Positions 52,508 through 61,173 of a DNA stretch of 64,000 nucleotides are shown here, piece after piece; positions within the stretch are counted from its first letter, which is position 1, and each line of letters starts with the position of its first letter. A model generated the notes under the pieces. The model did not search any database, had not been told where the DNA came from, and saw only the letters and a program-made list of their open reading frames with translations. Both the position numbers and the translations under genes were made by a program. The stretch comes from Solirubrobacter pauli (GTDB lineage: Bacteria; Actinomycetota; Thermoleophilia; Solirubrobacterales; Solirubrobacteraceae). The DNA is taken from positions 3,395,426-3,459,425 of the forward strand of contig NZ_RBIL01000001.1 in the NCBI RefSeq assembly GCF_003633755.1. Direction: 5' to 3'.

Positions 52508-52966
52508 TCAGAGCGGCAGTGGAGCGGCCGACTTGACCGTGCGCAGGACGAAGTCCGACCGCACATCGGTCACGTGCGGGAGCTTGAGGAGCGTGTCGAA
52601 CATCAGGCGCTCGTAGTCGACGAGGTCGCGGACGACGACCTCGAGGCGGAAGTCGGCGACCCCGGAGACGATGTGCGCGGAGATGATCTCGGGCGCCGCC
52701 GACAGCGCGCGCGAGATCTCGGCCGCGGACTGGTCCGAGTGCCGCTCGACCTTGAGGTCGACGAACACGGTGAGCGCCAGGCCGAGGCGCGGACGGTCGA
52801 GCACGGCGGTGTAGCCGGTGATCACGCCGGACGACTCCAGCGCGCGCAGGCGGCGCAGGCACGGCGACGGGGACATGTGCAGCCGCTCGGCGAGCGCGGC
52901 GTTGGAGATCCGGCCTTCGCTCTGCAGGATGGCCAGCATCTGGCGGTCGACGCGGTCCAGGGGCAT
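52508..52966 (-). CDS. Lrp/AsnC-family transcriptional regulator
   Basis: 152 residues from ATG 52966, with GAGAGGA upstream. HTH: DRQMLAILQSEGRISNAALAERLHMSPSPCLRRLRALESSGVI; RAM ligand domain: ALTVFVDLKVERHSDQ, IISAHIVSGVADFRLEVVVRDLVDYERLM. It probably senses an amino acid and controls the divergent APC permease across a 106-bp gap that contains TTGCGCAA. Confidence 0.92.
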   Translation of the reverse strand: MPLDRVDRQMLAILQSEGRISNAALAERLHMSPSPCLRRLRALESSGVITGYTAVLDRPRLGLALTVFVDLKVERHSDQSAAEISRALSAAPEIISAHIVSGVADFRLEVVVRDLVDYERLMFDTLLKLPHVTDVRSDFVLRTVKSAAPLPL

Positions 52967-53001
52967 GATCGTCCTCTCGAAGGCAGTGGAGGAGCAGATC
53001 A

Positions 53002-53009
53002 TTGCGCAA
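53002..53009. promoter_or_regulatory. Candidate Lrp operator TTGCGCAA
   Basis: A perfect 8-bp palindrome in the divergent gap between the Lrp-type regulator and the permease. It is too short to be certain. Confidence 0.3.
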
Positions 53010-53072
53010 GGGTGCGGCTAGCACCGGTCAAGTGAGCACCATCTGCCCCGAGATCGGCGAGAAACTGCCTGC

Positions 53073-54272
53073 ATGCTCACCACGCGGACGGCCATCGCCC
53101 TCTACGTCGGCGCCGTGCTCGGCCCGGGAGTGCTGTTCATCCCGGCGGTCGCCGCGCGGGAGGCCGGCCCCGCGTCGATCCTGGCGTGGGCGGGGCTGCT
53201 GGCGCTGTCGGTGCCGCTCGCGGCGACGTTCGCGGCGCTCGGTACCCGCCAGCCGGAGGCGGGCGGCACGGCGGCGTACGTGCGCAAGGCGTTCGGCCGC
53301 CGGGCCGGTGCGACGACGGGCTGGTGGTTCCTCGGCGGCGTCGTGATCGGCGCGCCGGCCGTCGCGCTCGTCGGCGGGTTCTACGTGGCCGAGCTGCTCG
53401 GCGCCGGGCGCGGCGCGGCGGTCGCGGCGGCGGCCGGGATGGTCGGCATCGTCCTGGTGACGAACGCGGCGAGCCTGCACACCACGGCGCGGCTGCAGCT
53501 GGGGCTGGCCGCGGTGCTCGCCGGGCTGCTGCTCGTCGCCGTCGTCACGGCGCTGCCACACAGCGAGGCCGAGAACTGGACGCCGTTCGCACCCCACGGC
53601 TGGCTCGCGATCGGCGGTGCGGCGAGCGTGCTGATGTTCTCGTTCGTCGGCTGGGAGGCCGGCTCGCACCTCGCGGGCGAGCTGCAGGACCCACGACGCC
53701 AGCTGCCGCGGGCGATCGGCACCGCGCTCGCCGTCGTGGTCGTCCTCTACCTCGGCCTGGCGGCGGCGACGGTGGGCGTCGGGACGCAATCCGACGTGCC
53801 ACTCGCGGACCTGATGGGCGCCGGGCTCGGCGACGCCGGCCGGCGGATCACCGCACTGCTCGCGGTCTTGCTGACGATGGGCACGATGAACACGTACGTG
53901 GCCGCCGCCACGCGGCTGGCGGGTGCGTTGGCGCAGGAGGGGAACGCGCCGCGATTCCTCGCCTCGCCCAGGCTCGCGCTCGCGACGATGGCGGGCATCG
54001 CCGGCGCGTTGCTGGTCGTCCTCGGGGTGGAGCTGCTCGACGTGGACGCGTTGATGCGGGCCACGAGCGCGCTGTTTGTGGCGGTCTACGTCACGGCCAC
54101 CGCGGCCGGGAGCCGGCTGCTCGACGGGGCGGCGCGGATCGCCGCGCGGGTCGCGTTCGTCGCCGTCCTGGTCGTGTTCGCCTTCTCCGGCGCGTACATC
54201 CTCGTGCCGCTCGTGATCATCGCGGTCACCAAGCTGTCGCTGTCGCGGCGCGCGGTGCTGGTCGCTCAGTAG
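53073..54272 (+). CDS. APC-family amino acid permease/exporter
   Basis: 399 residues with about 11-12 helices. APC core: IALYVGAVLGPGVLFIPAVAAREAGP (the TM1 GxG-type break), QPEAGGTAAYVRKAFG, SFVGWEAGSHLAGELQDPRRQLPRAI (YjeH/YfnA-like) and MGTMNTYVAAATRLAGALAQEG. The family moves amino acids, with YjeH-like members exporting methionine and branched-chain amino acids. Divergent from its likely regulator, an Lrp protein. The 3' end overlaps the next gene by 7 bp. Confidence 0.87.
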   Translation: MLTTRTAIALYVGAVLGPGVLFIPAVAAREAGPASILAWAGLLALSVPLAATFAALGTRQPEAGGTAAYVRKAFGRRAGATTGWWFLGGVVIGAPAVALVGGFYVAELLGAGRGAAVAAAAGMVGIVLVTNAASLHTTARLQLGLAAVLAGLLLVAVVTALPHSEAENWTPFAPHGWLAIGGAASVLMFSFVGWEAGSHLAGELQDPRRQLPRAIGTALAVVVVLYLGLAAATVGVGTQSDVPLADLMGAGLGDAGRRITALLAVLLTMGTMNTYVAAATRLAGALAQEGNAPRFLASPRLALATMAGIAGALLVVLGVELLDVDALMRATSALFVAVYVTATAAGSRLLDGAARIAARVAFVAVLVVFAFSGAYILVPLVIIAVTKLSLSRRAVLVAQ

Positions 54273-54631
54273 CGGGTGCCGCGCTTGCGCGGGATCTTCG
54301 GGCGGCGCGGGCGGCGGTGGGCGTTGCGCGGGTCGCGCGTCGGGACCTCGGCCTCGACCTCGCAGGCCGCGAAGTCGAAGCTGCTGCCGGTGATGCCCGC
54401 CGCGACCTCGAGCACCGCGGTCGCGGCGCGCAGGTCACGGGGGCCGAGGAGCATCGAGGTGGGGGCGAGCAGCTCGTAGAGCGCGTCGCGGAAGAACGCG
54501 AGCGCCGCGGCGCGATCCGCGACGTCCTTGGCTCGGGTGAGCTCGGCGACGATGGAGTCGGAGGAGGCGACGAGCTCGAGGAGCGCATCGACGAGCTCGA
54601 CGTGGCCCGGAGGTGTGGTGAGTTCTTCCAT
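54266..54631 (-). CDS. Small helical protein with basic tail
   Basis: 121 residues from ATG 54631. Helical core: TPPGHVELVDALLELVASSDSIVAELTRAKDVADRAAALAFFRDALYEL, then RDLRAATAVLEVAAGITGSSFDF. The C-terminal tail is Arg/Pro/Lys-rich (HRRPRRPKIPRKRGTRY). Its opening resembles the helical protein at 51549-51896. Divergent from the 54736 gene across a palindrome-rich 104-bp gap. Function unknown. Confidence 0.6.
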   Translation of the reverse strand: MEELTTPPGHVELVDALLELVASSDSIVAELTRAKDVADRAAALAFFRDALYELLAPTSMLLGPRDLRAATAVLEVAAGITGSSFDFAACEVEAEVPTRDPRNAHRRPRRPKIPRKRGTRY

Positions 54632-54653
54632 GACGCTTCTAGGCCTCGGCGCG

Positions 54654-54695
54654 AACTTCTCGCCCCCTTGAGAAGTTGCAGATTTGTTGCAATCT
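54654..54695. promoter_or_regulatory. Two palindromic sites in a divergent promoter
   Basis: AACTTCTC (54654-54661) and GAGAAGTT (54670-54677) form a perfect 8-bp inverted repeat with an 8-bp spacer; AGATT (54680-54684) and AATCT (54691-54695) form a second with a 6-bp spacer. The gap is less G+C-rich than its surroundings. Probably operators for the genes on each side. Confidence 0.55.
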
Positions 54696-54735
54696 CGTCT
54701 TGTTCCGTGACAAGCGGATCGTCGATCCTGCCTGC

Positions 54736-55086
54736 ATGGCACCCAAACATACGTTCGCCGGAGAGCTCAGCCAGTACGACAAGCCGAACTGGGACCCGCT
54801 GATCGACCTCGTGGGCGTGCATCTCGTGCGCTGGTTCATGTGGATGCACGAGTTCGAGGTGGACGCCACGCCCACGCACGCGTACAAGCACATCGCCACG
54901 CGGCGGTACCTGCACATCGGCGAGGACGGGCGGCTGTTCGGGTACGTGCCGCGCTTCCGCTATCAGGTCGTCGAGCGTGAGCAGGCACTCGACGAGGTCT
55001 TCTTCGAGTGGGAGGAGACGGTGCCCCAGCCGGACGAGGCGGCGCTCGCGGCGTTGGAGCAGCTGCGGCGGAGGGCGGCGTCGTGA
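54736..55086 (+). CDS. Small protein of unknown function
   Basis: 116 residues from ATG 54736. Rich in aromatic residues: [74 protein letters not shown]. Soluble and probably compact. No domain recognised. Followed 12 bp later by the DUF3303 gene on the same strand. Confidence 0.65.
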   Translation: MAPKHTFAGELSQYDKPNWDPLIDLVGVHLVRWFMWMHEFEVDATPTHAYKHIATRRYLHIGEDGRLFGYVPRFRYQVVEREQALDEVFFEWEETVPQPDEAALAALEQLRRRAAS

Positions 55087-55098
55087 GAGGGTCCGCCG

Positions 55099-55368
55099 AT
55101 GCACTTCATGGTGATCGAACGTTTCCGGGCCGGTGCCCGTCCGGTCTACGAGCGCTTCGGGGAGCAGGGGCGCCTGATGCCGGACGGGCTCGAGTTCGTC
55201 GCGAGCTGGGTCTCCGCGGACCTAGGTCGCGTGTTCCAGGTGATGGAGTGCGAGGACGTCACGCTCCTCCAGCGCTGGGTCGCGAGTTGGGAGGACCTCA
55301 CGGAGTTCGAGATCGTCCCGGTCGTCCCGGGCGGGAGCGGGACCGCCGAGGCCGTCCTGGGGAGCTGA
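55099..55368 (+). CDS. DUF3303-family protein
   Basis: 89 residues: [38 protein letters not shown], then [32 protein letters not shown], the full DUF3303 pattern (ferredoxin-like dimeric barrel). Function unknown; no catalytic residues recognised. Confidence 0.88.
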   Translation: MHFMVIERFRAGARPVYERFGEQGRLMPDGLEFVASWVSADLGRVFQVMECEDVTLLQRWVASWEDLTEFEIVPVVPGGSGTAEAVLGS

Positions 55369-55427
55369 GTCGACGGCCGCCGGATAGACGCGGGGAACCC
55401 GATAGAGGCACATGGCCGGCGCTCCTC

Positions 55428-55853
55428 TCAGGCGGGCGTGGCGACCTGGGTCAGCTGGGACAGCCGGAAGTGGTTGCCGGAGGGGTCGCGAAAGCCGCAG
55501 TCGATGCCGTACGGGCGCTCCTCCGGCGGCTCGGTGAACTCGACGCCGCGGGCCCGGAGCGTCTCGTACTCGCCCTGGATGTCGTCGGTCGTGAAGAACA
55601 CGGCGGTCGCGACGCCCTTCGACATCGCCTCCTGGGCGGCCTTGAAGCGCTCGTCGTCGAACGCCGGAGGGCCGGGGATGGCCATCAGGACGAGCGCGAC
55701 GTCGGAGCCGGCCGGCGCGACCGTCAGCCAGCGGAAGTTGCCCAGCTCGGGCATCGTGACGTCCTCACGGACCTCGAAGCCCAGCTTCTGCGTGTAGAAC
55801 GCGAGCGCCTCGTCCTGGTCGTGAACCCAAATCTGCGTGGTGGCGATCTTCAT
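55428..55853 (-). CDS. VOC-family (glyoxalase-like) protein
   Basis: 141 residues from ATG 55853. One vicinal-oxygen-chelate unit pair: [35 protein letters not shown], and [27 protein letters not shown], ending [19 protein letters not shown]. It follows an AraC-type regulator on the same strand by 11 bp, a common pairing. Substrate unknown. Confidence 0.88.
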   Translation of the reverse strand: MKIATTQIWVHDQDEALAFYTQKLGFEVREDVTMPELGNFRWLTVAPAGSDVALVLMAIPGPPAFDDERFKAAQEAMSKGVATAVFFTTDDIQGEYETLRARGVEFTEPPEERPYGIDCGFRDPSGNHFRLSQLTQVATPA

Positions 55854-55864
55854 GGGACAGGACG

Positions 55865-56299
55865 CTATTCCGGGCCCGCGCCGTTGTCTTCTCGAAACGT
55901 GCGGTGTTGCGGTCGCCCGTACGCGCGGACGACGCAGCTGGGCACCATCGCCCGGGCGCCGGCGGGTGGGTGCTGCGCGCGGTACTGGGCCGGCGTGGCG
56001 TCGAACATGCGCTTGAAGCTCGTGGTGAACGAGCCGACGCTGGTGAGCCCGACGTCGAAGCAGATCTCGGCGATCGTGCGGTCGGTGTTGCGCAGGAGCG
56101 CGGCGGCCCGCTCGAGCCGGCGGGTGAGCAGGTACACGTGCGGGGAGACGCCGAACTCCTTGCGGAACGCGCGGGAGAAGTGCGCGCGGGAGAGGCCGGC
56201 GGCCGCGGCCATGTCGTCGACGCCGAGCGGCTCGCTGTACCGGAGGTCCGCGAGGTCCTTGCCCCGGAGCAGATGCCGTGTCGGTGAGACCTGGGCCAC
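55865..56299 (-). CDS. AraC-family transcriptional regulator (short)
   Basis: 144 residues, GTG start. Little more than the double helix-turn-helix of Ara[46 protein letters not shown] and [35 protein letters not shown]. No ligand-binding domain. The gene is the first of a two-gene unit with the VOC protein, which it probably regulates. Confidence 0.9.
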   Translation of the reverse strand: MAQVSPTRHLLRGKDLADLRYSEPLGVDDMAAAAGLSRAHFSRAFRKEFGVSPHVYLLTRRLERAAALLRNTDRTIAEICFDVGLTSVGSFTTSFKRMFDATPAQYRAQHPPAGARAMVPSCVVRAYGRPQHRTFREDNGAGPE

Positions 56300-56363
56300 C
56301 GGTTCGAGTATCGCCGATGAGTACCCTCACCGCCCCAGGGTTCACGAACGCGAAGAGCAGGCG

Positions 56364-58589
<2,226 letters not shown>

Positions 58590-58604
58590 GCCGCACCGCG
58601 GCTC

Positions 58605-58628
58605 GCGCGGGCGCTGCGGCGCCCGCGC
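58605..58628 (+). terminator. Hairpin terminator after icd
   Basis: A 10-bp perfect stem (58605-58614 with 58619-58628) closes a TGCG loop 16 bp after the stop. No T-tract follows. Confidence 0.65.
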
Positions 58629-58635
58629 CGGCCGG

Positions 58636-58687
58636 GCGGGCTGGGCTGCGGGCCTGGGCTGGGCGGGCTGGGCTGGGCTGGGTTGGC
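58636..58687 (+). repeat. G-rich degenerate tandem repeat (GGGCT units)
   Basis: About ten imperfect units of GGGCT or GGGCGGGCT in a row, with at least four G-triplets at short spacing, which could fold as a G-quadruplex. It lies between the icd terminator and the promoter of the VOC gene. Confidence 0.6.
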
Positions 58688-58692
58688 CTGCG

Positions 58693-58722
58693 CGTATGCC
58701 CACCGATTCGCGGGCATACGAT
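58693..58722 (+). promoter_or_regulatory. Palindromic operator over a leaderless promoter
   Basis: CGTATGCCC (58693-58701) and GGGCATACG (58712-58720) form a perfect 9-bp inverted repeat with a 10-bp spacer. The -10-like TACGAT (58717-58722) overlaps the right arm and lies 6 nt before ATG 58729. Confidence 0.55.
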
Positions 58723-58728
58723 CCGGCC

Positions 58729-59478
58729 ATGGGCGAACGAACGAGCTACGCGCCCGGGACGCTGTCCTGGACCGAGCTGCTGACGAGCGACGCTGACGCC
58801 GCCAAGGCGTTCTACACCGAGCTGTTCGGCTGGTCGTACGACGACCGTCCGATCGGCGACGGGATGGTCTACTCGATGGCGCAGCGCGACGGCAAGAGCG
58901 TCGCGGCGCTCTATCAGAGCCAGGACCCGCCGCATTGGAACTGCTACGTGACGGTCGAGTCGGTGGACGAGACGGTCGAGGCGGCGCGCGGGCTGGGCGC
59001 GCAGATCCTCGCCGAGCCGTTCGACGTGATGACCGCGGGGCGGTCGGCGGCGATCGCGGACCCCACAGGCGCGGTGCTGTACCTCTGGGAGGCGGGTGAC
59101 AACATCGGCGCGTACCTCGTCAACCAGCCCGGTGCGATGGCGTGGAACGACCTCGTCACGGCCAAGCCGGACGCGGCCGCCGACTTCTACGGCGCGCTGT
59201 TCGGGTGGACGGTGGAGGAGATCCCGAACGCCGGCGGCTACCGGAGCATCAAGAACGGCGAGCGGACGAACGGCGGCGTCATGCCGTTGGACGGCCCGTC
59301 CGCGTGGATGCCGTACTTCGGGCACGAGAGCGTCGACGCGGTGATCGAGCGCATCGACGGGCTCGGCGGCAAGCTGATGACCGGGCCGCTGCCGGTCCCG
59401 TCCGGGCAGTTCGCGGTGTTCCTCGACCCGCAGGGCGCGGTGTTCGGCGTGCTGGAGTCCAACGCGTACGACGACTGA
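58729..59478 (+). CDS. VOC-family protein with two glyoxalase-like domains
   Basis: 249 residues from ATG 58729 (an upstream in-frame ATG at 58696 lies inside the operator and is less likely). Two tandem VOC domains: LSWTELLTSDADAAKAFYTELFGWSYDD (about 10-118) and MAWNDLVTAKPDAAADFYGALFGWTVEE (about 130-245), each ending in an IADPTGAVLYLWE- or LDPQGAVFGVLE-type strand. Similar proteins are annotated as hydroxylase or glyoxalase-like; substrate unknown. Shares TGATG with the next gene. Confidence 0.88.
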   Translation: MGERTSYAPGTLSWTELLTSDADAAKAFYTELFGWSYDDRPIGDGMVYSMAQRDGKSVAALYQSQDPPHWNCYVTVESVDETVEAARGLGAQILAEPFDVMTAGRSAAIADPTGAVLYLWEAGDNIGAYLVNQPGAMAWNDLVTAKPDAAADFYGALFGWTVEEIPNAGGYRSIKNGERTNGGVMPLDGPSAWMPYFGHESVDAVIERIDGLGGKLMTGPLPVPSGQFAVFLDPQGAVFGVLESNAYDD

Positions 59479-59951
59479 TGCAGCTGGAGACGTGGGCCGC
59501 CCCGCCGGGTGAGGTGATCCCGAACCACCCGCGCTTCGAGGTGCTGCTGTACCGCGGCGTGGACGTGCGCGACGCGCAAGGGCTCTTGGCGGCGCACGGC
59601 TGGGGCGGCTCCTGGGTCGACGGCGTGTTCGACTTCCACCACTTCCACTCGACGTCGCACGAGGTGCTGGCGGTGATCGCGGGCGCCGCGGAGATCGAGC
59701 TCGGTGGGCCGCAGGGCCAGACGTTCGCGGTCTCCGCCGGGGACGTGATCGTGCTTCCGGCCGGGACCGGGCACCGGCGCGCGAGCGCGTCGGCGGACTT
59801 CCGCGTCGTCGGCGCGTACCCGGCAGGGCAGGAGGACTACGACCTGCTGCGCGAGGCCGACGAGGCGGCCCGCGCCCGGATCGACGCGCTGGCGCCGCCG
59901 CCGCAGGACCCGGTGGGCGGCGGGGGCGTCGCGCGCTGGCGCGCCGGGTAG
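59478..59951 (+). CDS. Cupin-domain protein
   Basis: 157 residues. Cupin motif 1 is HHFHSTSHEVLAVIAGAAEIELGG and motif 2 VSAGDVIVLPAGTGHRRASASADFRVVGAYP, with the metal-binding His/Glu set. Close to the YjlB-type family. Metal-dependent enzyme or binding protein of unknown substrate. Overlaps the VOC gene by 1 bp, so one transcript and translational coupling are likely. Confidence 0.87.
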   Translation: MQLETWAAPPGEVIPNHPRFEVLLYRGVDVRDAQGLLAAHGWGGSWVDGVFDFHHFHSTSHEVLAVIAGAAEIELGGPQGQTFAVSAGDVIVLPAGTGHRRASASADFRVVGAYPAGQEDYDLLREADEAARARIDALAPPPQDPVGGGGVARWRAG

Positions 59952-59960
59952 ATCTGACGC

Positions 59961-60215
59961 ATGGCCAAAGATCACGGATCGTCGGTGAAGGACGACAAGC
60001 AGTACGAAGCGCTGCGCGACCAGGGCGCGAGCAAGGAGAAGGCGGCGCGGATCGCCAACTCGGACACGAAGTCGACGTCCAAGAAGGGTGGCAAGGCGCC
60101 CGCCTACGAGGACTGGACGAAGGACGACCTCGAGCAGCGGGCCAAGGAAGTCGGCATCGAGGGGCGCTCGGACATGAACAAGGGCGAGTTGATCAAGGCG
60201 CTGCGCGACCACTAG
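59961..60215 (+). CDS. Small Rho-N/SAP-like protein
   Basis: 84 residues: a Lys/Ser-rich N-terminal half (DKQYEALRDQGASKEKAARIANSDTKS) followed by a C-terminal Rho-N/SAP-like helix pair (DWTKDDLEQRAKEVGIEGRSDMNKGELIKALRDH). The family is common in actinobacteria; the fold suggests nucleic-acid binding. Function unknown. Confidence 0.8.
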   Translation: MAKDHGSSVKDDKQYEALRDQGASKEKAARIANSDTKSTSKKGGKAPAYEDWTKDDLEQRAKEVGIEGRSDMNKGELIKALRDH

Positions 60216-60252
60216 CGTTGCGCACCTGAGCGTCCAGGCACCCAGGTGGTGG

Positions 60253-60513
60253 GTGGTGCGGCCGGCGGCGAACCTCAAGCCGGCGACCTACCGCTGCCCG
60301 TTCTGCGAGGAGCACCTGCCCTCGCTCATGGGGCACATGCTCGTCGTGCCCGAAGGCGACACGCGTCGCCGCCGGCACGCCCACACCGAGTGCGTTCTCA
60401 TCGAGCGGCGCGCCGGACGGTTGCCGTCACGCGACGAGTGGCTCGCGACGCAGCCCCGGCCGGAGCGCCGGAGCCGACTCGCGCGCTTGCTGGGCGGGCG
60501 CGACACGCCGTGA
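60253..60513 (+). CDS. Small zinc-finger-like protein
   Basis: 86 residues, GTG start (60253, or the next codon 60256). YRCPFCEEHLPSLMGHMLVVPEGD and HAHTEC provide a C-x2-C...H...H-x3-C-like metal site. The C-terminus is Arg-rich (RPERRSRLARLLGGRD). It might bind nucleic acid or protein. A hairpin follows immediately. Confidence 0.65.
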   Translation: MVRPAANLKPATYRCPFCEEHLPSLMGHMLVVPEGDTRRRRHAHTECVLIERRAGRLPSRDEWLATQPRPERRSRLARLLGGRDTP

Positions 60514-60514
60514 C

Positions 60515-60539
60515 GCCCCGCGCAGGTGGCGCGCGGGGC
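60515..60539. terminator. Strong GC hairpin after the zinc-finger gene
   Basis: A 9-bp perfect stem GCCCCGCGC (60515-60523)/GCGCGGGGC (60531-60539) with a 7-nt loop starts just after the stop codon. It could also end the minus-strand tRNA-like element described next. Confidence 0.6.
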
Positions 60540-60552
60540 GCCCGCGGCGAGT

Positions 60553-60640
60553 GGCGGATTCGAACCTGCGCGCCGCTCGGACTCGAACCGCGAGGGGACT
60601 TGCAACGTCCGTCACGAGGCCCTACCTTGCAGCACCGCAT
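60553..60640 (-). ncRNA. Degenerate tRNA-like element, minus strand
   Basis: On the minus strand: D-arm-like GCTGCAAGGTAGGGC (60633-60619), anticodon-like arm GGAC/GTCC with loop GTTGCAA (TGC at 60604-60602), and a T-arm-like CGGTTCGAGTCCG (60590-60578); a second T-arm-like GGTTCGAATCC lies further on (60566-60556). The T-stems are imperfect and no good acceptor stem was found, so it is not a normal tRNA. Possible relic or distant cousin of the tRNA-like RNAs in this locus. The interval 60641-60739 shows nothing clear. Confidence 0.4.
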
Positions 60641-60739
60641 GACAAGCAGCCACCGAGATCACGAGCTGTACATCGCCCTCGCCGGGAGGTGCGTCCACGC
60701 CTGAGCGCTTGCTCGGACAGCGACGCAGCACCACAGCGA

Positions 60740-60765
60740 GGGCGGCCCGGCGGGCCGCCCTTTCT
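60740..60765 (+). terminator. Rho-independent terminator
   Basis: A 9-bp perfect stem GGGCGGCCC (60740-60748)/GGGCCGCCC (60752-60760), then TTTCTCGTTCTTT. It ends whatever transcript comes from the left and insulates the RNA array that follows. Confidence 0.8.
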
Positions 60766-60771
60766 CGTTCT

Positions 60772-60777
60772 TTGACA
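60772..60777 (+). promoter_or_regulatory. -35 element (TTGACA) of the RNA array
   Basis: A consensus TTGACA 20 bp before the first tRNA-like RNA. No consensus -10 hexamer was found 16-18 bp further on, so the promoter assignment is tentative. Confidence 0.4.
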
Positions 60778-60797
60778 ACTGCATCCACGCAACACGA

Positions 60798-60871
60798 ACG
60801 CTCGTAGCTCAGTGGAAGAGAGCACCGCCCTGCGACGGCGGAGGCCGCTGGTTCGAATCCAGCCGAGCGTG
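60798..60871 (+). ncRNA. tRNA-like RNA module 1 (anticodon-position GCG)
   Basis: Full cloverleaf: acceptor ACGCTCG/CGAGCGT, D-arm GCTC..GAGC with GG in the loop, anticodon stem CCGCC/GGCGG with loop CTGCGAC, T-arm GCTGG TTCGAAT CCAGC. Read as a tRNA it would be Arg(GCG), an anticodon normally absent from bacteria, which use ACG. It is joined to the Y-RNA-like module at 60872 and lies upstream of the Ro60/Rsr gene, so it is better read as the tRNA-mimic part of a Y RNA (YrlA type). A true tRNA cannot be excluded. Confidence 0.7.
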
Positions 60872-60963
60872 TTCACCGCGGGCCGAAGGCGTCCGGTTAC
60901 CGCCTGTCAAGCGGTGGCCAGCCAGGCCACTTCTCCGGTCGCCACCCACATGACCGCGGTGAG
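60872..60963 (+). ncRNA. Y-RNA-like (Ro-binding) module 1
   Basis: Outer stem TCACCGCGG (60873-60881)/CCGCGGTGA (60954-60962); internal loop with GCCGAAGG (60882-60889), matching the GNCGAAN(0-1)G motif known from bacterial Y RNAs; inner stem GGCG-T-CCGG (60888-60896)/CCGG-T-CGCC (60935-60943) with one T-T mismatch. Inside are two hairpins: ACCGC/GCGGT with the 7-nt loop CTGTCAA (60899-60915), and GGCC/GGCC (60916-60928). The same plan recurs at 61050-61141 with compensating changes. Probably binds the Rsr protein encoded downstream. Confidence 0.75.
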
Positions 60964-60972
60964 GTTCTGCAC

Positions 60973-61046
60973 GTGCCCGTAGCTCAACTGGCCAGAGCGC
61001 CGCCCTGTCGAGGCGGAGGTCGCCGGTTCGATCCCGGTCGGGCGCG
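60973..61046 (+). ncRNA. tRNA-like RNA module 2 (anticodon-position GTC)
   Basis: Cloverleaf: acceptor GTGCCCG/CGGGCGC (one T-G pair), D-arm GCTC..GAGC with GG in the loop, anticodon stem CCGCC/GGCGG with loop CTGTCGA, T-arm GCCGG TTCGATC CCGGT. The anticodon would be GTC (Asp), but its acceptor is unlike standard bacterial tRNA-Asp (which begins with GG). Its anticodon stem is identical to that of module 1. Read as a tRNA mimic paired with the next Y-RNA-like module; an automated scan may call it tRNA-Asp. Confidence 0.7.
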
Positions 61047-61049
61047 CCT

Positions 61050-61141
61050 TGCCGCGGGCCGAAGCGCGCCGGTTACCAGGGGCTCGGTCCGTCCCACCGG
61101 ACGCCGGACGAGCGTCCGGTGCGCACACCACGACCGCGGCA
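61050..61141 (+). ncRNA. Y-RNA-like (Ro-binding) module 2
   Basis: Outer stem TGCCGCGG (61050-61057)/CCGCGGCA (61134-61141); GCCGAAG motif (61058-61064); inner stem GCGCGCCGG (61064-61072)/CCGGTGCGC (61116-61124). Compared with module 1, three inner pairs change on both sides (G-C to C-G, C-G to G-C, G-C to C-G) and an outer A-T becomes G-C. CCGGTTACC and the 3' GACCGCGG are conserved. This is strong comparative evidence for the structure. It ends 32 bp before the Rsr start. Confidence 0.75.
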
Positions 61142-61173
61142 CATCCACTCGAGACCGAAAGGAGGGAGATCCC

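Noticed and set aside
60798-60871. Ordinary tRNA-Arg(GCG) gene
   Set aside because: The anticodon is practically unknown in bacteria and the RNA is followed by a Y-RNA-like module next to rsr; kept as a tRNA-like ncRNA instead, with the alternative noted.
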